Shown piece by piece: positions 24,432 through 32,914 of a stretch of 64,000 bases of DNA. The stretch covers positions 1-64,000 of the forward strand of contig JADJHR010000013.1 in the NCBI GenBank assembly GCA_016707445.1, read 5' to 3'. The notes under the pieces were generated by a model. It was not told where the DNA came from. It did no database searches and saw only the letters and a list, made by a program, of their open reading frames with translations. The translations under genes and the position numbers were made by a program. This DNA comes from Rubrivivax sp. (GTDB lineage Bacteria; Pseudomonadota; Gammaproteobacteria; Burkholderiales; Burkholderiaceae_C). Position 1 is the first letter of the stretch. Each line of letters starts with the position of its first letter.

Positions 24432-24858
24432 TCAAGGATTGCAGACGATCGACGCGGTGGCCATCAGTTCCTGGAACAGCGCCATCGACACTTCGCCCGA
24501 CACCGCGTAGGGGTCGAGCACGGGCCGACTCCGAATACTTCAGCAGCAGCGCCGGGTTCAGGCGCGCGAGGTCGACCTGGCCCATGGCCCAGCCGGCGAA
24601 TTGGCGCTCGCCGATCTCCTCATACGACAACAGCTCGACCTGCGTGTGTCGCACATCGGCCGCGATGCGGTTGTACAGGTGGTTGACCGCGCTGCGCCCG
24701 CCTTCGAGCACCTGCAGGAAGATGCCGCCCGAGTAGCACAGCACGCCCGTCACCCCGTGGCGCGGATTGTTGACCTTGCTCTTGCGCAGGATGGCAAGCA
24801 GTTCGTCGTGGTTGACCGCGGCGGCGGCCCGGCTGGCATACATCAGGCGCACGAGCAT
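24432..24858 (-). CDS. BLUF-domain blue-light photoreceptor (frameshifted near C-terminus)
   Basis: Short FAD-binding BLUF protein. The photoactive residues are in place: Tyr7 in LMYAS, Asn31 in KVNNPRHG and Gln49 in GIFLQVLEGG. After KYSES an extra T near 24524 throws the frame. In the other frame the family C-terminus follows (RPVLDPYAVSGEV, then MALFQELM) and stops at 24432. Read this way it has about 141 residues and no output domain, so it must act through a partner. It lies 34 bp downstream of folE on the same strand. Confidence 0.85.
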
Positions 24859-24892
24859 GGGGGGCTCCGGAAAGCTGAAAACGGGTTGGGGA

Positions 24893-25638
24893 TCAGGACT
24901 TGCGCGGCAACAGCGACAGGAACTCGCGGCGCAGGTTGGCGTCCTTCAGGAACGCGCCGCGCATCACGCTGTTGACCATCGCCGACTTGTCGTCCTTGAC
25001 GCCGCGCCAGTGCATGCAGAAATGATCGGCCTCCATCACGATGGCCAGGCCGTCGGGTCGCACACGCCGTTGCAGCTCGGTGGCCAGCATGGTCACGGCT
25101 TCTTCCTGGATCTGCGGTCGGCTCATGATCCAGTCGCAGATGCGGCGTACTTCGACAGCCCGATCAGGTTGGAATGTTCGTTGGGCAGCACGCCGATCCA
25201 GACCTTGCCGATGATCGGGCACAGGTGGTGCGAGCAGGCGCTGCGCACGGTGATCGGGCCGACGATCATCAGCTCGTTCAGGCGCTCGGCGTTGGGGAAC
25301 TCGGTCACCGCAGGCATGGGCACGTAGCGCCCGCGGAACACCTCTTCGATGAACATCTTGGCCACGCGCTTGGCCGTCTCGTTGGTGTTGTGATCGTTGT
25401 CGGTGTCGATCACCAGCGCGCGCAGCACCTCCTGCATCTTGGCCTGCACCTCGTCCTTGAGCTCGGCGATCTCGCCGTCTCGGATGTGTGCTGCGATGTT
25501 GTCGTTGGCATGGTGCCGGCATGCGGCGGCCAGCAGCCGGTAGCGAATGCGCTCGGACGCCGGCAGGCCGGCCAGTTCGTCTTCGCTGCGAAAGATGCGG
25601 CTGGCCGGGTCGGGCGCTTCGGCGGTCTGTTGCGACAT
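24893..25638 (-). CDS. folE: GTP cyclohydrolase I FolE (frameshifted)
   Basis: Forms dihydroneopterin triphosphate from GTP, the first step of tetrahydrofolate/pterin synthesis. The zinc ligands are visible as CSHHLCP in the first frame and ADHFCMHWRG in the second. At about 25145 one C is missing: SKYA should continue RICDWIMSRPQIQEEAV. This moves the last 80 or so residues to another frame that ends at 24893. A long N-terminal extension precedes the catalytic T-fold. A sequence error is likely given the essential role. It is followed by the BLUF gene. Confidence 0.92.
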
Positions 25639-25780
25639 GGATCTGAGGGCTCGGGCCTGGGCTGCGGGATGTCTATTCTGTGGCCAAGCCGAGGCACCTG
25701 CGCGTGACGGGCCATCGGCAGGGTGTTCATCCGAGGGTCCAGCGCCCTGTCCGTCAATTCGGCGCGGCTAGACTGACCGC

Positions 25781-27112
25781 GTGACCGCCACTGCCTCATT
25801 GCCGCTGTCGAGGCTGCTCGATCTGTCCGCCGACCTGATGCAGGGTGTGCGCGACGGTCGCTCGGCCACCGACCTGATCGGCCGTTGCCCGCCCGATGCC
25901 CGTGCCGGTGTGCAGGCGCTGGCCTTCGACGTGTTGCGCCGGCTGGGGGCCGCCACTGAACTGCGTGCGCTGCTGGCCCCGAAGGCACCGCCGCCCCGGG
26001 TCGACGCGCTGCTGTGCACCGCGCTGGCGCTGCTGTGGCCGACGCCATCGCCGCCGTATCCCGACCACACGCTGGTCGACCAGGCCGTGACCGCGGCCCG
26101 TCAGCGCACGCCGGCGGCGGCCGGCTTCATCAACGCGGTGCTGCGCCGGTTCATCCGCGAACGCCAGGCCCTGGTGGCCGCGGTAGAGCGCACGCCGCTG
26201 GGTGCCTGGAACCATCCAGCCTGGTGGATCGAACGGCTGCGACAGGACTGGCCCACCCAGTGGCAAGCCCTGCTTCGCGCCGCCAACCAGCGCCCGCCCA
26301 TGACGCTGCGCGTCAACGCCCGGCGCTGCACCGGGGCGGCCTATGTGCAGCGGCTGGCGGCAGCAGGACACGCTGCCACACTGCTCGAGGACCCGGCGTT
26401 GGCCGGCCAGGCGGTGCTGCTGGCCGAGCCCTGCCCGGTGCAGCAATTGCCCGGCTTCGCCGAAGGCGAGGTGTCGGTACAAGACGCCGCCGCCCAGCGC
26501 GCCGCCAGCCTGATGCTGGGTGAAGGTGAGCACGCATTGGGGTCGGGTGCCCGGGTACTTGACGCCTGTGCTGCGCCAGGCGGCAAGACGACCCAGCTGC
26601 TGGAACGTGCCGATCTGGACCTGCTGGCGCTGGACAGCGACCCGCAGCGCTTGCCGCGCATCCAGGACAGCCTGCAGCGCCTGCAGCTGCAGGCCGAGTT
26701 GCGCGCCGCCGACGCGCGTGAGACTGCGCGCTGGTGGGACGGGCGATTTTTCGACGCGATCCTGATCGATGCGCCGTGCAGCGCTTCGGGCATCGTGCGC
26801 CGTCATCCCGACATCCGCTGGCTGCGCAGACATGATGATTTGTTGGCGCTTACTCGCATCCAAAGTGAGTTGTTATGGGCGCTGTGGCCCTTGCTGCGCC
26901 CTGGCGGCCACCTGGTCTACGCCACCTGCTCGATCTTCAAGACTGAAGGCAGCCAGCGGATCGACGCATTTTTGCAACGCCTGCCGGCCGGCGCCGCCAG
27001 CCTGGACCCGGCTTCGCCGGGCCACCTGCTGCCAGTGGCCGACAATTCAGGCTCGACCGCCGCCCCCGCTCTGGAGGACGGCTTCTTCTACGCCCGCCTG
27101 TTCAAGCCCTGA
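25781..27112 (+). CDS. rsmB: 16S rRNA m5C967 methyltransferase RsmB
   Basis: S-adenosylmethionine-dependent methyltransferase for C967 of 16S rRNA, 443 residues. An N-terminal NusB-like helical domain (about 1-140) precedes the Rossmann methyltransferase. The methyltransferase has DACAAPGGKTTQLLE (SAM site), DAPCSASGIVRRHPDIRW and YATCSIF (the two catalytic cysteines). The start is a GTG at 25781. Heads the rsmB-DUF4390-ntrY-ntrX cluster common in Burkholderiales. Confidence 0.95.
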   Translation: MTATASLPLSRLLDLSADLMQGVRDGRSATDLIGRCPPDARAGVQALAFDVLRRLGAATELRALLAPKAPPPRVDALLCTALALLWPTPSPPYPDHTLVDQAVTAARQRTPAAAGFINAVLRRFIRERQALVAAVERTPLGAWNHPAWWIERLRQDWPTQWQALLRAANQRPPMTLRVNARRCTGAAYVQRLAAAGHAATLLEDPALAGQAVLLAEPCPVQQLPGFAEGEVSVQDAAAQRAASLMLGEGEHALGSGARVLDACAAPGGKTTQLLERADLDLLALDSDPQRLPRIQDSLQRLQLQAELRAADARETARWWDGRFFDAILIDAPCSASGIVRRHPDIRWLRRHDDLLALTRIQSELLWALWPLLRPGGHLVYATCSIFKTEGSQRIDAFLQRLPAGAASLDPASPGHLLPVADNSGSTAAPALEDGFFYARLFKP

Positions 27113-27129
27113 CGACCAACCTGTCCACC

Positions 27130-27705
27130 ATGCACCGCCGGCGGCCCATCGATCGACGCCAGTTGCTGGGCCTGGGGGCAATGCTGCTGGCAGGCAGCAC
27201 GCTGCCACGGCCGGCCCAGGCGCGCGGCGACGCGGTCGAGCTGGTATCACTGCAGACCATGCGCAGCGACGGCGCGCTGACGCTCGAGTTCGTCACCCAG
27301 GTGATCCTGCCGCGGGCGGTGGAAGACGCGCTGCAGCGTGGCGTGCCGGTCTACTTCATGGCCCAGGCCACCTTGTGGCGCAACCGCTGGTACTGGCGTG
27401 ACGAGCGCATTGCCCGCGTCAGCCGCACCTGGCGGCTGGCCTACCAACCGCTGACCTCGACCTGGCGGGTCGGGCTGGGCGGGCTGAACCAGAACTACCC
27501 GACCCTGGCCGAAGCCATGGCCACGGTGACCCGGTTGTCGCAATGGCGGCTGGTCGATCTGTCGCAGATCGACCCCGACAGCAGCTACTCGATCGATTTC
27601 TCGTGGCGCCTGGACACCTCGCAGCTGCCCAGCCCGATGCTGATCGGCCTGATCGGCGGCAGCGAGTTCTCGATCGGCGTCGAGCGCTCGCTGCGCCTCG
27701 AATGA
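27130..27705 (+). CDS. DUF4390 secreted protein
   Basis: Predicted exported protein of 191 residues, with a twin-arginine-like start (HRRRPIDRRQLLGLGAMLLAG) and an Ala-x-Ala cleavage region (RPAQARG). The mature part is beta-rich, with VPVYFMAQATLWRNRWYWRDERIARVSRTWRLAYQPLTSTW (in pieces) typical of DUF4390. It sits between rsmB and ntrY, its usual place in this order. No function is established; cotranscription suggests an envelope role tied to NtrYX signalling. Confidence 0.8.
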   Translation: MHRRRPIDRRQLLGLGAMLLAGSTLPRPAQARGDAVELVSLQTMRSDGALTLEFVTQVILPRAVEDALQRGVPVYFMAQATLWRNRWYWRDERIARVSRTWRLAYQPLTSTWRVGLGGLNQNYPTLAEAMATVTRLSQWRLVDLSQIDPDSSYSIDFSWRLDTSQLPSPMLIGLIGGSEFSIGVERSLRLE

Positions 27706-27712
27706 CCCCAGC

Positions 27713-30022
27713 ATGACGCGGTCGGCACGCTGGGCCTGGATCGTCGCCCTCACGGCCACGACCGGGCTCGGCCTGGTGCTGGCCTTCGTGGTGCGCATGG
27801 GCACCGACGGCGGTGGCGGCATCAGCGAGCGTCGTTTCGTCTGGTTGTTCTGGGCCAACGTGGCGGTGGCGGCGTTGCTGACGGTGGTGATCGGCTTCGC
27901 CGCCGTGCGCCTGCTGGTGCGGCGGCGCCGGGGCAAGTTCGGCAGCCGGCTGCTGATCAAGCTGGCCGGCATCTTCGCGCTGGTGGGCCTGCTGCCGGGC
28001 CTGACGATCTACACCGTGTCCTACCAGTTCGTCTCGCGCAGCATCGAGGCCTGGTTCGACGTGCGGCTGGCCGGGGCGCTGGACGCCGGGCTGTCGCTGG
28101 GCAAGGGGACCCTCGACGCCCTGGTGGCCGACCTGGCGTCGAAGGCGCGGCTGGGCGCCGAGCGGCTGGGCGACGGCGGCGTGCCCGGCACCCCGCTGAC
28201 GCTGGAGCGCATGCGCGAGCAGCTGGGTGTCAGCCAGCTGGCGCTGGTGGGCGACAGTGGCCAGGTCTTGCTGAGCACCGGTGCCGGCGCCGCCACGCTG
28301 GCGGCCGATCGGCCGCAGGCCAGCCTGCTGCGCCAGGCACGCAGCACCGGCGTGTCGAGCCTGATCGAGGGGCTGGACGAAGAGGCCCTGACCGGCCCGG
28401 ACGGCAGCGGCGCCCGCGTGCGCGCCCTGGCCCGGGTGCCCAGTCGTGCCCTGGCGCTGGGGCACAGCGACGACCGCTACCTGTTGCTGGTGCAGCCGCT
28501 GTCGCGCACGCTGGCGCTGAACGCGCTGGCGGTGCAGGCGGCGTACAGCGAATACCAGCAGCGTGCGCTGGCGCGCGACAGCCTGCGCCGCATGTACATC
28601 GGCACGCTGACGCTGGCGCTGATCCTGGCCGTGTTCGGTGCGGTGCTGCTGGCCATCCTGCTGGGCACGCAGCTGGCGCGGCCGCTGCTGCTGCTGGCCG
28701 ACGGCGTGCGCCAGGTGGCGGCTGGCGACCTGACGGCCAAGCCGGTGTTCGCGTCACGCGACGAACTGGGCGGCCTGACACGATCGTTTGCCGACATGAC
28801 CGCGCAGCTGGCCGACGCGCGTGAGCAGGTGCAGCGCGGCGTGGCCCAGCTGGAGGGTGCGCGTACGCGTTTGCAGACCATCCTGGACACCCTGAGCGCG
28901 GGCGTCATCGTGCTCGACCACGAAGGGCGTATCGACACCGTCAACCCCGGCGCCACGCGCATCCTGCGGCTGCCCTTTGCCGCCTGGCGCGGCCGCCGCC
29001 TGGACGAGGTGGCCGAGCTGGAGCTGCTGGCGCGCAGCATCGAACAGCGCTTCGAGCTGCTGCGCACCAGCCCCGAGGCCGGCGAGCGCGACCACTGGCA
29101 AGAGAGCTACGAACTGGCGCGCGGCGACGGTGCCGCCATCAGCCTGCTGGTGCGTGGTGCGCACCTGCCTGCCGGCACGCGGCTGCTGGTGTTCGACGAC
29201 ATCTCGGACGTGGTGTCGGCGCAGCGCAGCGCGGCCTGGACCGAAGTGGCGCGCCGCCTGGCGCACGAGATCAAGAACCCGCTGACGCCGATCCAGCTGT
29301 CGGCCGAACGGCTGCAGCACAAGCTCGAGGCCAAGCTCGAGGGCGCCGACCAGAGCCTGCTGCTGCGATCGGTGGGCACCATCGTCAACCAGGTGCAGGC
29401 GATGCAGAAGCTGGTCAACGAATTTCGCGACTACGCGCGCCTGCCGGCTGCACAAATGAAGCCGCTGGACCTGAACCCGCTGGTGCAGGAGGTGCTGGCC
29501 TTGTACGGCCACGCGCTCGACAGCGGCGTGCTGTCGGCCCGCATCGAAGCGGCGCTGCCGCGCATCGTGGGTGACGCCACGCAGCTGCGGCAGGTGATCC
29601 ACAACGTCGTGCAGAACGCGCTGGACGCCGTGTCCGAGCAGGACAACGGCCATGTCGAGGTGCAGACGTCCAGCGCCCGTGGCGAACATGGCGAGCTGCG
29701 CGCAGTGCGCCTGACCGTGATCGACAATGGGCCCGGATTTGCCGAAAAAGTGCTGCAAAGGGCCTTCGAGCCCTACGTCACCACCAAGGCCAAGGGCACC
29801 GGATTGGGGCTGGCGGTGGTGAAGAAGATCGCCGACGAACATCGCGCCCGGCTGCGCGTGGTCAACCTGCACCAGGGCGACGAGCCCGATGCTGCGGTGG
29901 TGGGGGCGCGAGTTTCGCTATCATTTTCCAATTTCGCACCGGCGGCTCACCCCGCGCCGCCCCCCGCACCGGCGTCGGGCGGCCCCGCCGCAAACAGCGG
30001 TGGTGCGACACAGGTGCATTGA
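27713..30022 (+). CDS. ntrY: Nitrogen-regulation-type sensor kinase NtrY
   Basis: Large inner-membrane histidine kinase, 769 residues. Three N-terminal membrane segments (about 8-28, 44-66, 84-106) and a fourth near 297-322 enclose a periplasmic sensor region. HAMP, PAS (LDTLSAGVIVLDHEGRIDTVNPGA) and HisKA (RRLAHEIKNPLTPIQLSAER, His near 521) follow. The HATPase has NVVQNALDAVS, DNGPGFAEKV and GTGLGLAVVKKI. The C-terminus is Pro/Ala-rich and probably disordered. Its stop is 7 bp before the response regulator. Confidence 0.93.
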   Translation: MTRSARWAWIVALTATTGLGLVLAFVVRMGTDGGGGISERRFVWLFWANVAVAALLTVVIGFAAVRLLVRRRRGKFGSRLLIKLAGIFALVGLLPGLTIYTVSYQFVSRSIEAWFDVRLAGALDAGLSLGKGTLDALVADLASKARLGAERLGDGGVPGTPLTLERMREQLGVSQLALVGDSGQVLLSTGAGAATLAADRPQASLLRQARSTGVSSLIEGLDEEALTGPDGSGARVRALARVPSRALALGHSDDRYLLLVQPLSRTLALNALAVQAAYSEYQQRALARDSLRRMYIGTLTLALILAVFGAVLLAILLGTQLARPLLLLADGVRQVAAGDLTAKPVFASRDELGGLTRSFADMTAQLADAREQVQRGVAQLEGARTRLQTILDTLSAGVIVLDHEGRIDTVNPGATRILRLPFAAWRGRRLDEVAELELLARSIEQRFELLRTSPEAGERDHWQESYELARGDGAAISLLVRGAHLPAGTRLLVFDDISDVVSAQRSAAWTEVARRLAHEIKNPLTPIQLSAERLQHKLEAKLEGADQSLLLRSVGTIVNQVQAMQKLVNEFRDYARLPAAQMKPLDLNPLVQEVLALYGHALDSGVLSARIEAALPRIVGDATQLRQVIHNVVQNALDAVSEQDNGHVEVQTSSARGEHGELRAVRLTVIDNGPGFAEKVLQRAFEPYVTTKAKGTGLGLAVVKKIADEHRARLRVVNLHQGDEPDAAVVGARVSLSFSNFAPAAHPAPPPAPASGGPAANSGGATQVH

Positions 30023-30029
30023 ATCGCGC

Positions 30030-30728
30030 ATGGCAACGATACTGGTCGTAGACGATGAGCTCGGCATTCGGGCCCTGCTGTCGGAGATCCTCACCGACGA
30101 AGGCCACACGGTCGAGCTGGCGGAAAACGCGGCGCAGGCGCGCAGCGTGCGCGAATCGCTTCGTCCTGACCTGGTGCTGCTGGACATCTGGATGCCAGAC
30201 GTCGACGGCATCAGCCTGCTCAAGGAATGGGGCGCCACCGGCATGCTCAGCATGCCGGTGATCATGATGAGTGGCCACGGCACCATCGACACCGCGGTCG
30301 AAGCCACCAAGTTCGGCGCCAGTGCCTTCCTGGAAAAGCCGATCACCTTGCAGAAGCTGTTGCGCGCGGTGGAGCAGGCGCTGGCCAAGCCTGGTTCGCG
30401 TGCGCACGGCAACGGCAATGGCGGCGTGCCGGCGCGGGGTGAAGTTGGCAGCGCAGGTGACAGCGCACTGGTGAACAACGGGGCCGTCTTGCCGGTCCTG
30501 GCGCCGCTGCCCGTAGGCCCGCAGGCCGAACAGAGCTTCGACCTCGACCGCCCGCTGCGCGAGGCCCGCGATGCCTTCGAGAAGAGCTACTTCGAATTCC
30601 ATCTGGCCAAGGAAAACGGCTCGATGACGCGCGTGGCCGAAAAGACCGGCCTGGAGCGCACGCACCTGTATCGCAAGCTCAAGCAGTTGGGCGTCGACCT
30701 CACCCGCAACAAGCGCGGTGTCATTTGA
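30030..30728 (+). CDS. ntrX: NtrX-like response regulator lacking the AAA+ domain
   Basis: Response regulator of 232 residues. The receiver domain (about 1-120) has DDELGIRALL, the acceptor Asp in LVLLDIWMPDVDG and the Lys in LEKPIT. A Gly/Asn/Ala-rich linker follows (about 125-180), then a Fis-type helix-turn-helix (RVAEKTGLERTHLYRKLKQLGVD). Classical NtrX has a central sigma54-activating AAA+ domain of about 230 residues; here it is absent, with no GAFTGA or Walker motifs. It should therefore act as a sigma54-independent DNA-binding regulator. Partner of the upstream NtrY. Confidence 0.88.
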   Translation: MATILVVDDELGIRALLSEILTDEGHTVELAENAAQARSVRESLRPDLVLLDIWMPDVDGISLLKEWGATGMLSMPVIMMSGHGTIDTAVEATKFGASAFLEKPITLQKLLRAVEQALAKPGSRAHGNGNGGVPARGEVGSAGDSALVNNGAVLPVLAPLPVGPQAEQSFDLDRPLREARDAFEKSYFEFHLAKENGSMTRVAEKTGLERTHLYRKLKQLGVDLTRNKRGVI

Positions 30729-30756
30729 CGCCGGCCTGGCACCTGCGAACCCAAGC

Positions 30757-30762
30757 TATAAT
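30757..30762 (+). promoter_or_regulatory. -10 box of the tRNA-Phe promoter
   Basis: A perfect TATAAT lies 9 bp upstream of the mature tRNA. The -35 region at 17-bp spacing is poor; a TTGACG at 30725-30730 is 26 bp away and too far. A tRNA promoter here is likely because ntrX ends only 28 bp upstream of the box. Confidence 0.5.
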
Positions 30763-30771
30763 TTTCGGCTC

Positions 30772-30847
30772 GGCCTGGTAGCTCAGTTGGTAGAGCAGCG
30801 GATTGAAAATCCGCGTGTCGGTGGTTCGATTCCGCCCCAGGCCACCA
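30772..30847 (+). tRNA. tRNA-Phe (GAA)
   Basis: A 76-nt cloverleaf with encoded CCA end. The acceptor stem GGCCTGG pairs with CCAGGCC, and the D-arm is GCTCAGTTGGTAGAGC. The anticodon loop in GGATTGAAAATCC gives anticodon GAA, and the T-arm contains GGTTCGATTCC. The last 14 nt plus one flanking base recur as a direct repeat at 32990, bounding the AbiE cassette. Confidence 0.97.
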
Positions 30848-30848
30848 A
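30834..30848 (+). repeat. attL-like direct repeat (tRNA-Phe 3' end)
   Basis: GCCCCAGGCCACCAA is the 3' end of tRNA-Phe plus one base. An identical 15-bp copy in the same orientation lies at 32990-33004. This is the typical footprint of site-specific integration into a tRNA gene. Confidence 0.65.
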
Positions 30849-31072
30849 GATGCTGTTCCAGGGAATCCCAAGAGGTCCCAGGAAGTGTCCGCGCCGCGCG
30901 ATGCGCCGCGTCCCGCGCCATCCCTGAGCGTCCCGCAGTGCCCCCGAAGTCCCAGGAGCAATGGGCGCAGTTAACCGTTGGTTTCAACTTTCTGCCGTGG
31001 CTCGCCTCGCCATGGCCTGGTCCGCCCGGGTCCGGCATCAACGGGCCATCGCCTCCTTTCGACGCTTCTATC

Positions 31073-31101
31073 TGTCCGAAAAACGTGCTATTTTTCGGAC
31101 A
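31073..31101 (+). promoter_or_regulatory. Perfect inverted repeat at the abiEi start (probable AbiEi operator)
   Basis: An 11-bp perfect inverted repeat (TGTCCGAAAAA and TTTTTCGGACA) with a 7-nt spacer ends on the A of the abiEi ATG. AbiEi antitoxins are known to autoregulate by binding inverted repeats at their promoter, so this is the likely operator. The AT-rich core could also hold the -10 box. The position leaves almost no leader, so abiEi may be translated from a very short or leaderless mRNA. Confidence 0.65.
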
Positions 31102-31769
31102 TGAAAGCCGCCAGTCCGTCGCCTCACATCAGCATCACGCGGGATGCCCGGCGACGACGCGCCGTCGATTCGAGCATCGACGCCGCCATCTCCCGCAAGG
31201 TGCGCCGTGCGAAGCCCGGTACCGTGTTCACACCGGCACTGTTTGCTGGTCTGGGTGGCCGAGCTGCCGTCGACAAGGCCTTGCAGCGATTGGTCGCGCG
31301 CGACGAGCTGCGCCGACTGTCGCGAGGGCTGTACGACAAGCCCCGGCGCGACCCGCTGCTCGGCACCTTGTGGCCGTCGGTCGATGCCGTGGTCGCGGCA
31401 CTCACCGGCAAGGACAAGCTGCGACTTCAACCGACAGGCGCCTATGCAGCCAACCTGCTCGGACTGTCCGACCAGGTGCCTGCACGCGTCGAGTTCCTGA
31501 CCGACGGCACCAGCCGCACCGTCAAGGCGGGGCCGATGCAGATCGTGCTGAAGCGGACCACGCCGCGCCAGATGGCCGCTGCGGGCCGCACCAGCGGCCT
31601 GGTGATCCAGGCCCTGCGCAGTCTCGGGCCAGAGCACGTGACACCACAACGACTCGACAAGCTCACGCGCAACATTCCCGCAGCCGAACGCCGAAGCTTG
31701 CTGGACGACCTGAGCCTGGCGCCGGGGTGGATGCAGCCCACCCTGCGCGCCTTGGCCGCGGACAAATAG
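31101..31769 (+). CDS. AbiEi-type antitoxin (DUF6088 family)
   Basis: Protein of 222 residues with an N-terminal winged-helix DNA-binding part (PGTVFTPALF, DKALQRLVARDELRRLSRGLYDKPR), as in AbiEi/DUF6088 antitoxins of type IV toxin-antitoxin systems. The C-terminal part (LQPTGAYAANLLGLSDQVPARVEFLTDG, in pieces) is the domain needed for antitoxicity in related proteins. The ATG at 31101 abuts a perfect inverted repeat. The toxin gene starts 5 bp after its stop. Together they occupy a segment bounded by tRNA-Phe repeats. Confidence 0.85.
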   Translation: MKAASPSPHISITRDARRRRAVDSSIDAAISRKVRRAKPGTVFTPALFAGLGGRAAVDKALQRLVARDELRRLSRGLYDKPRRDPLLGTLWPSVDAVVAALTGKDKLRLQPTGAYAANLLGLSDQVPARVEFLTDGTSRTVKAGPMQIVLKRTTPRQMAAAGRTSGLVIQALRSLGPEHVTPQRLDKLTRNIPAAERRSLLDDLSLAPGWMQPTLRALAADK

Positions 31770-31774
31770 TCGCG

Positions 31775-32914
31775 ATGGCCAAGCTCGCGTCGCAGTTCGT
31801 CGCGCTGCCGCCCGAGCGGAGGGCGCTCGCGTTCACGCAGACGGCCGCGCGCATGGCGGTGTCGAGCGTGATGGTCGAGAAGGACTTCTGGGTCAGCTGG
31901 TTGCTGGGGCTGCTCTTCGCCGACCCTGCCCTGGCGCCGCATCTGGTGTTCAAGGGCGGCACGTCGCTATCCAAGGTCTACGGCGTGATCGACCGCTTCT
32001 CCGAGGACATCGACCTGTCGATGTCGCCGGCCTTCGTAGGCGCAGACGAATCGGTGTTCACGGCCATGAAGAGCCGAACGCAGCGCGATGCAGCGCTGGC
32101 ACAAATGCAGGCGCAGTGCGGTCAGCAGACGCGCAACGTCCTGATGCCGCGGCTCGAACAGGCCATCGTCGAACACCTCGGCCGCCGCTCCGGAGGCGCG
32201 TCGTGGCTGCGCTACGAGGACGATGCTGTCGCACGCTCGCCGGTCGTGCATTTCGAGTACCCGACGGCCTCCGAGGCCGGCTTCGACTACCTGCGCCGCG
32301 AGGTGAAGCTCGAACTGGGTTCCCTCACCGACCAGCGGCCTACCGAACAGCATGCAGTGCGCCCCTGGGTCGTCGATGACTTCCCCGCCGCATTCCCCGA
32401 TTGGCAGTGCCAGGTGACCGCGCTCGAGCTGGCGCGCACGTTCTGGGAGAAGGCTACCATCCTGCACGCCGAGCACCACCGCCCCGCGGACCAGGCCACG
32501 CCGGATCGCTACGCGCGACACTACGCCGACATGGAGCGATTGCTTCGCCACCCCGACGCCGCCGAGATGCTGGCGGACCATGCGTTGTGCGCGCGCGTCG
32601 TCGATTGGAAGAGCCGGGTGTTCGCGCGTCAGTGGGCGCGCTACGACCTGGCCCGGCCAGGCACGTTTCGCCTGCTGCCGGCCGAGGGGCGGCTCGCCGC
32701 CCTGGCACGTGACTACGCGCAGATGCGCGCCATGTTCATCGCCGCGCCGCCGGCGTTTGATGTCGTGATGGCCCACCTTGCCTGGGCCGAAGATGCGCTG
32801 AACACGATGGGCGCAGCCAGGCGGCGCGGCGCCCACACCACCCTTGCCCGCTTCGTCGACAAACAGCGGCCAGCCAATGTCGTCCAGGCCAGGCGACCCT
32901 CCGAGGCGGAGTAA
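31775..32914 (+). CDS. AbiEii/AbiGii-type nucleotidyltransferase toxin
   Basis: Protein of 379 residues. The nucleotidyltransferase signature is intact: FKGGTSLSKVYGVIDRFSEDIDLS, with the GG[ST] and DxD elements. The later ALELARTFWEKATILHAEHHRP is typical of AbiEii. Homologous toxins act on tRNA or otherwise stop growth, and some abort phage infection. Cotranscribed with the antitoxin. The target here cannot be inferred from the sequence. Confidence 0.9.
   Translation: MAKLASQFVALPPERRALAFTQTAARMAVSSVMVEKDFWVSWLLGLLFADPALAPHLVFKGGTSLSKVYGVIDRFSEDIDLSMSPAFVGADESVFTAMKSRTQRDAALAQMQAQCGQQTRNVLMPRLEQAIVEHLGRRSGGASWLRYEDDAVARSPVVHFEYPTASEAGFDYLRREVKLELGSLTDQRPTEQHAVRPWVVDDFPAAFPDWQCQVTALELARTFWEKATILHAEHHRPADQATPDRYARHYADMERLLRHPDAAEMLADHALCARVVDWKSRVFARQWARYDLARPGTFRLLPAEGRLAALARDYAQMRAMFIAAPPAFDVVMAHLAWAEDALNTMGAARRRGAHTTLARFVDKQRPANVVQARRPSEAE

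Noticed and set aside
30848..31072. Short repeats of GTCCCAGG-like sequence after tRNA-Phe as a possible CRISPR or tandem array
   Set aside because: Only a few imperfect copies occur, with irregular spacing and no conserved repeat length.
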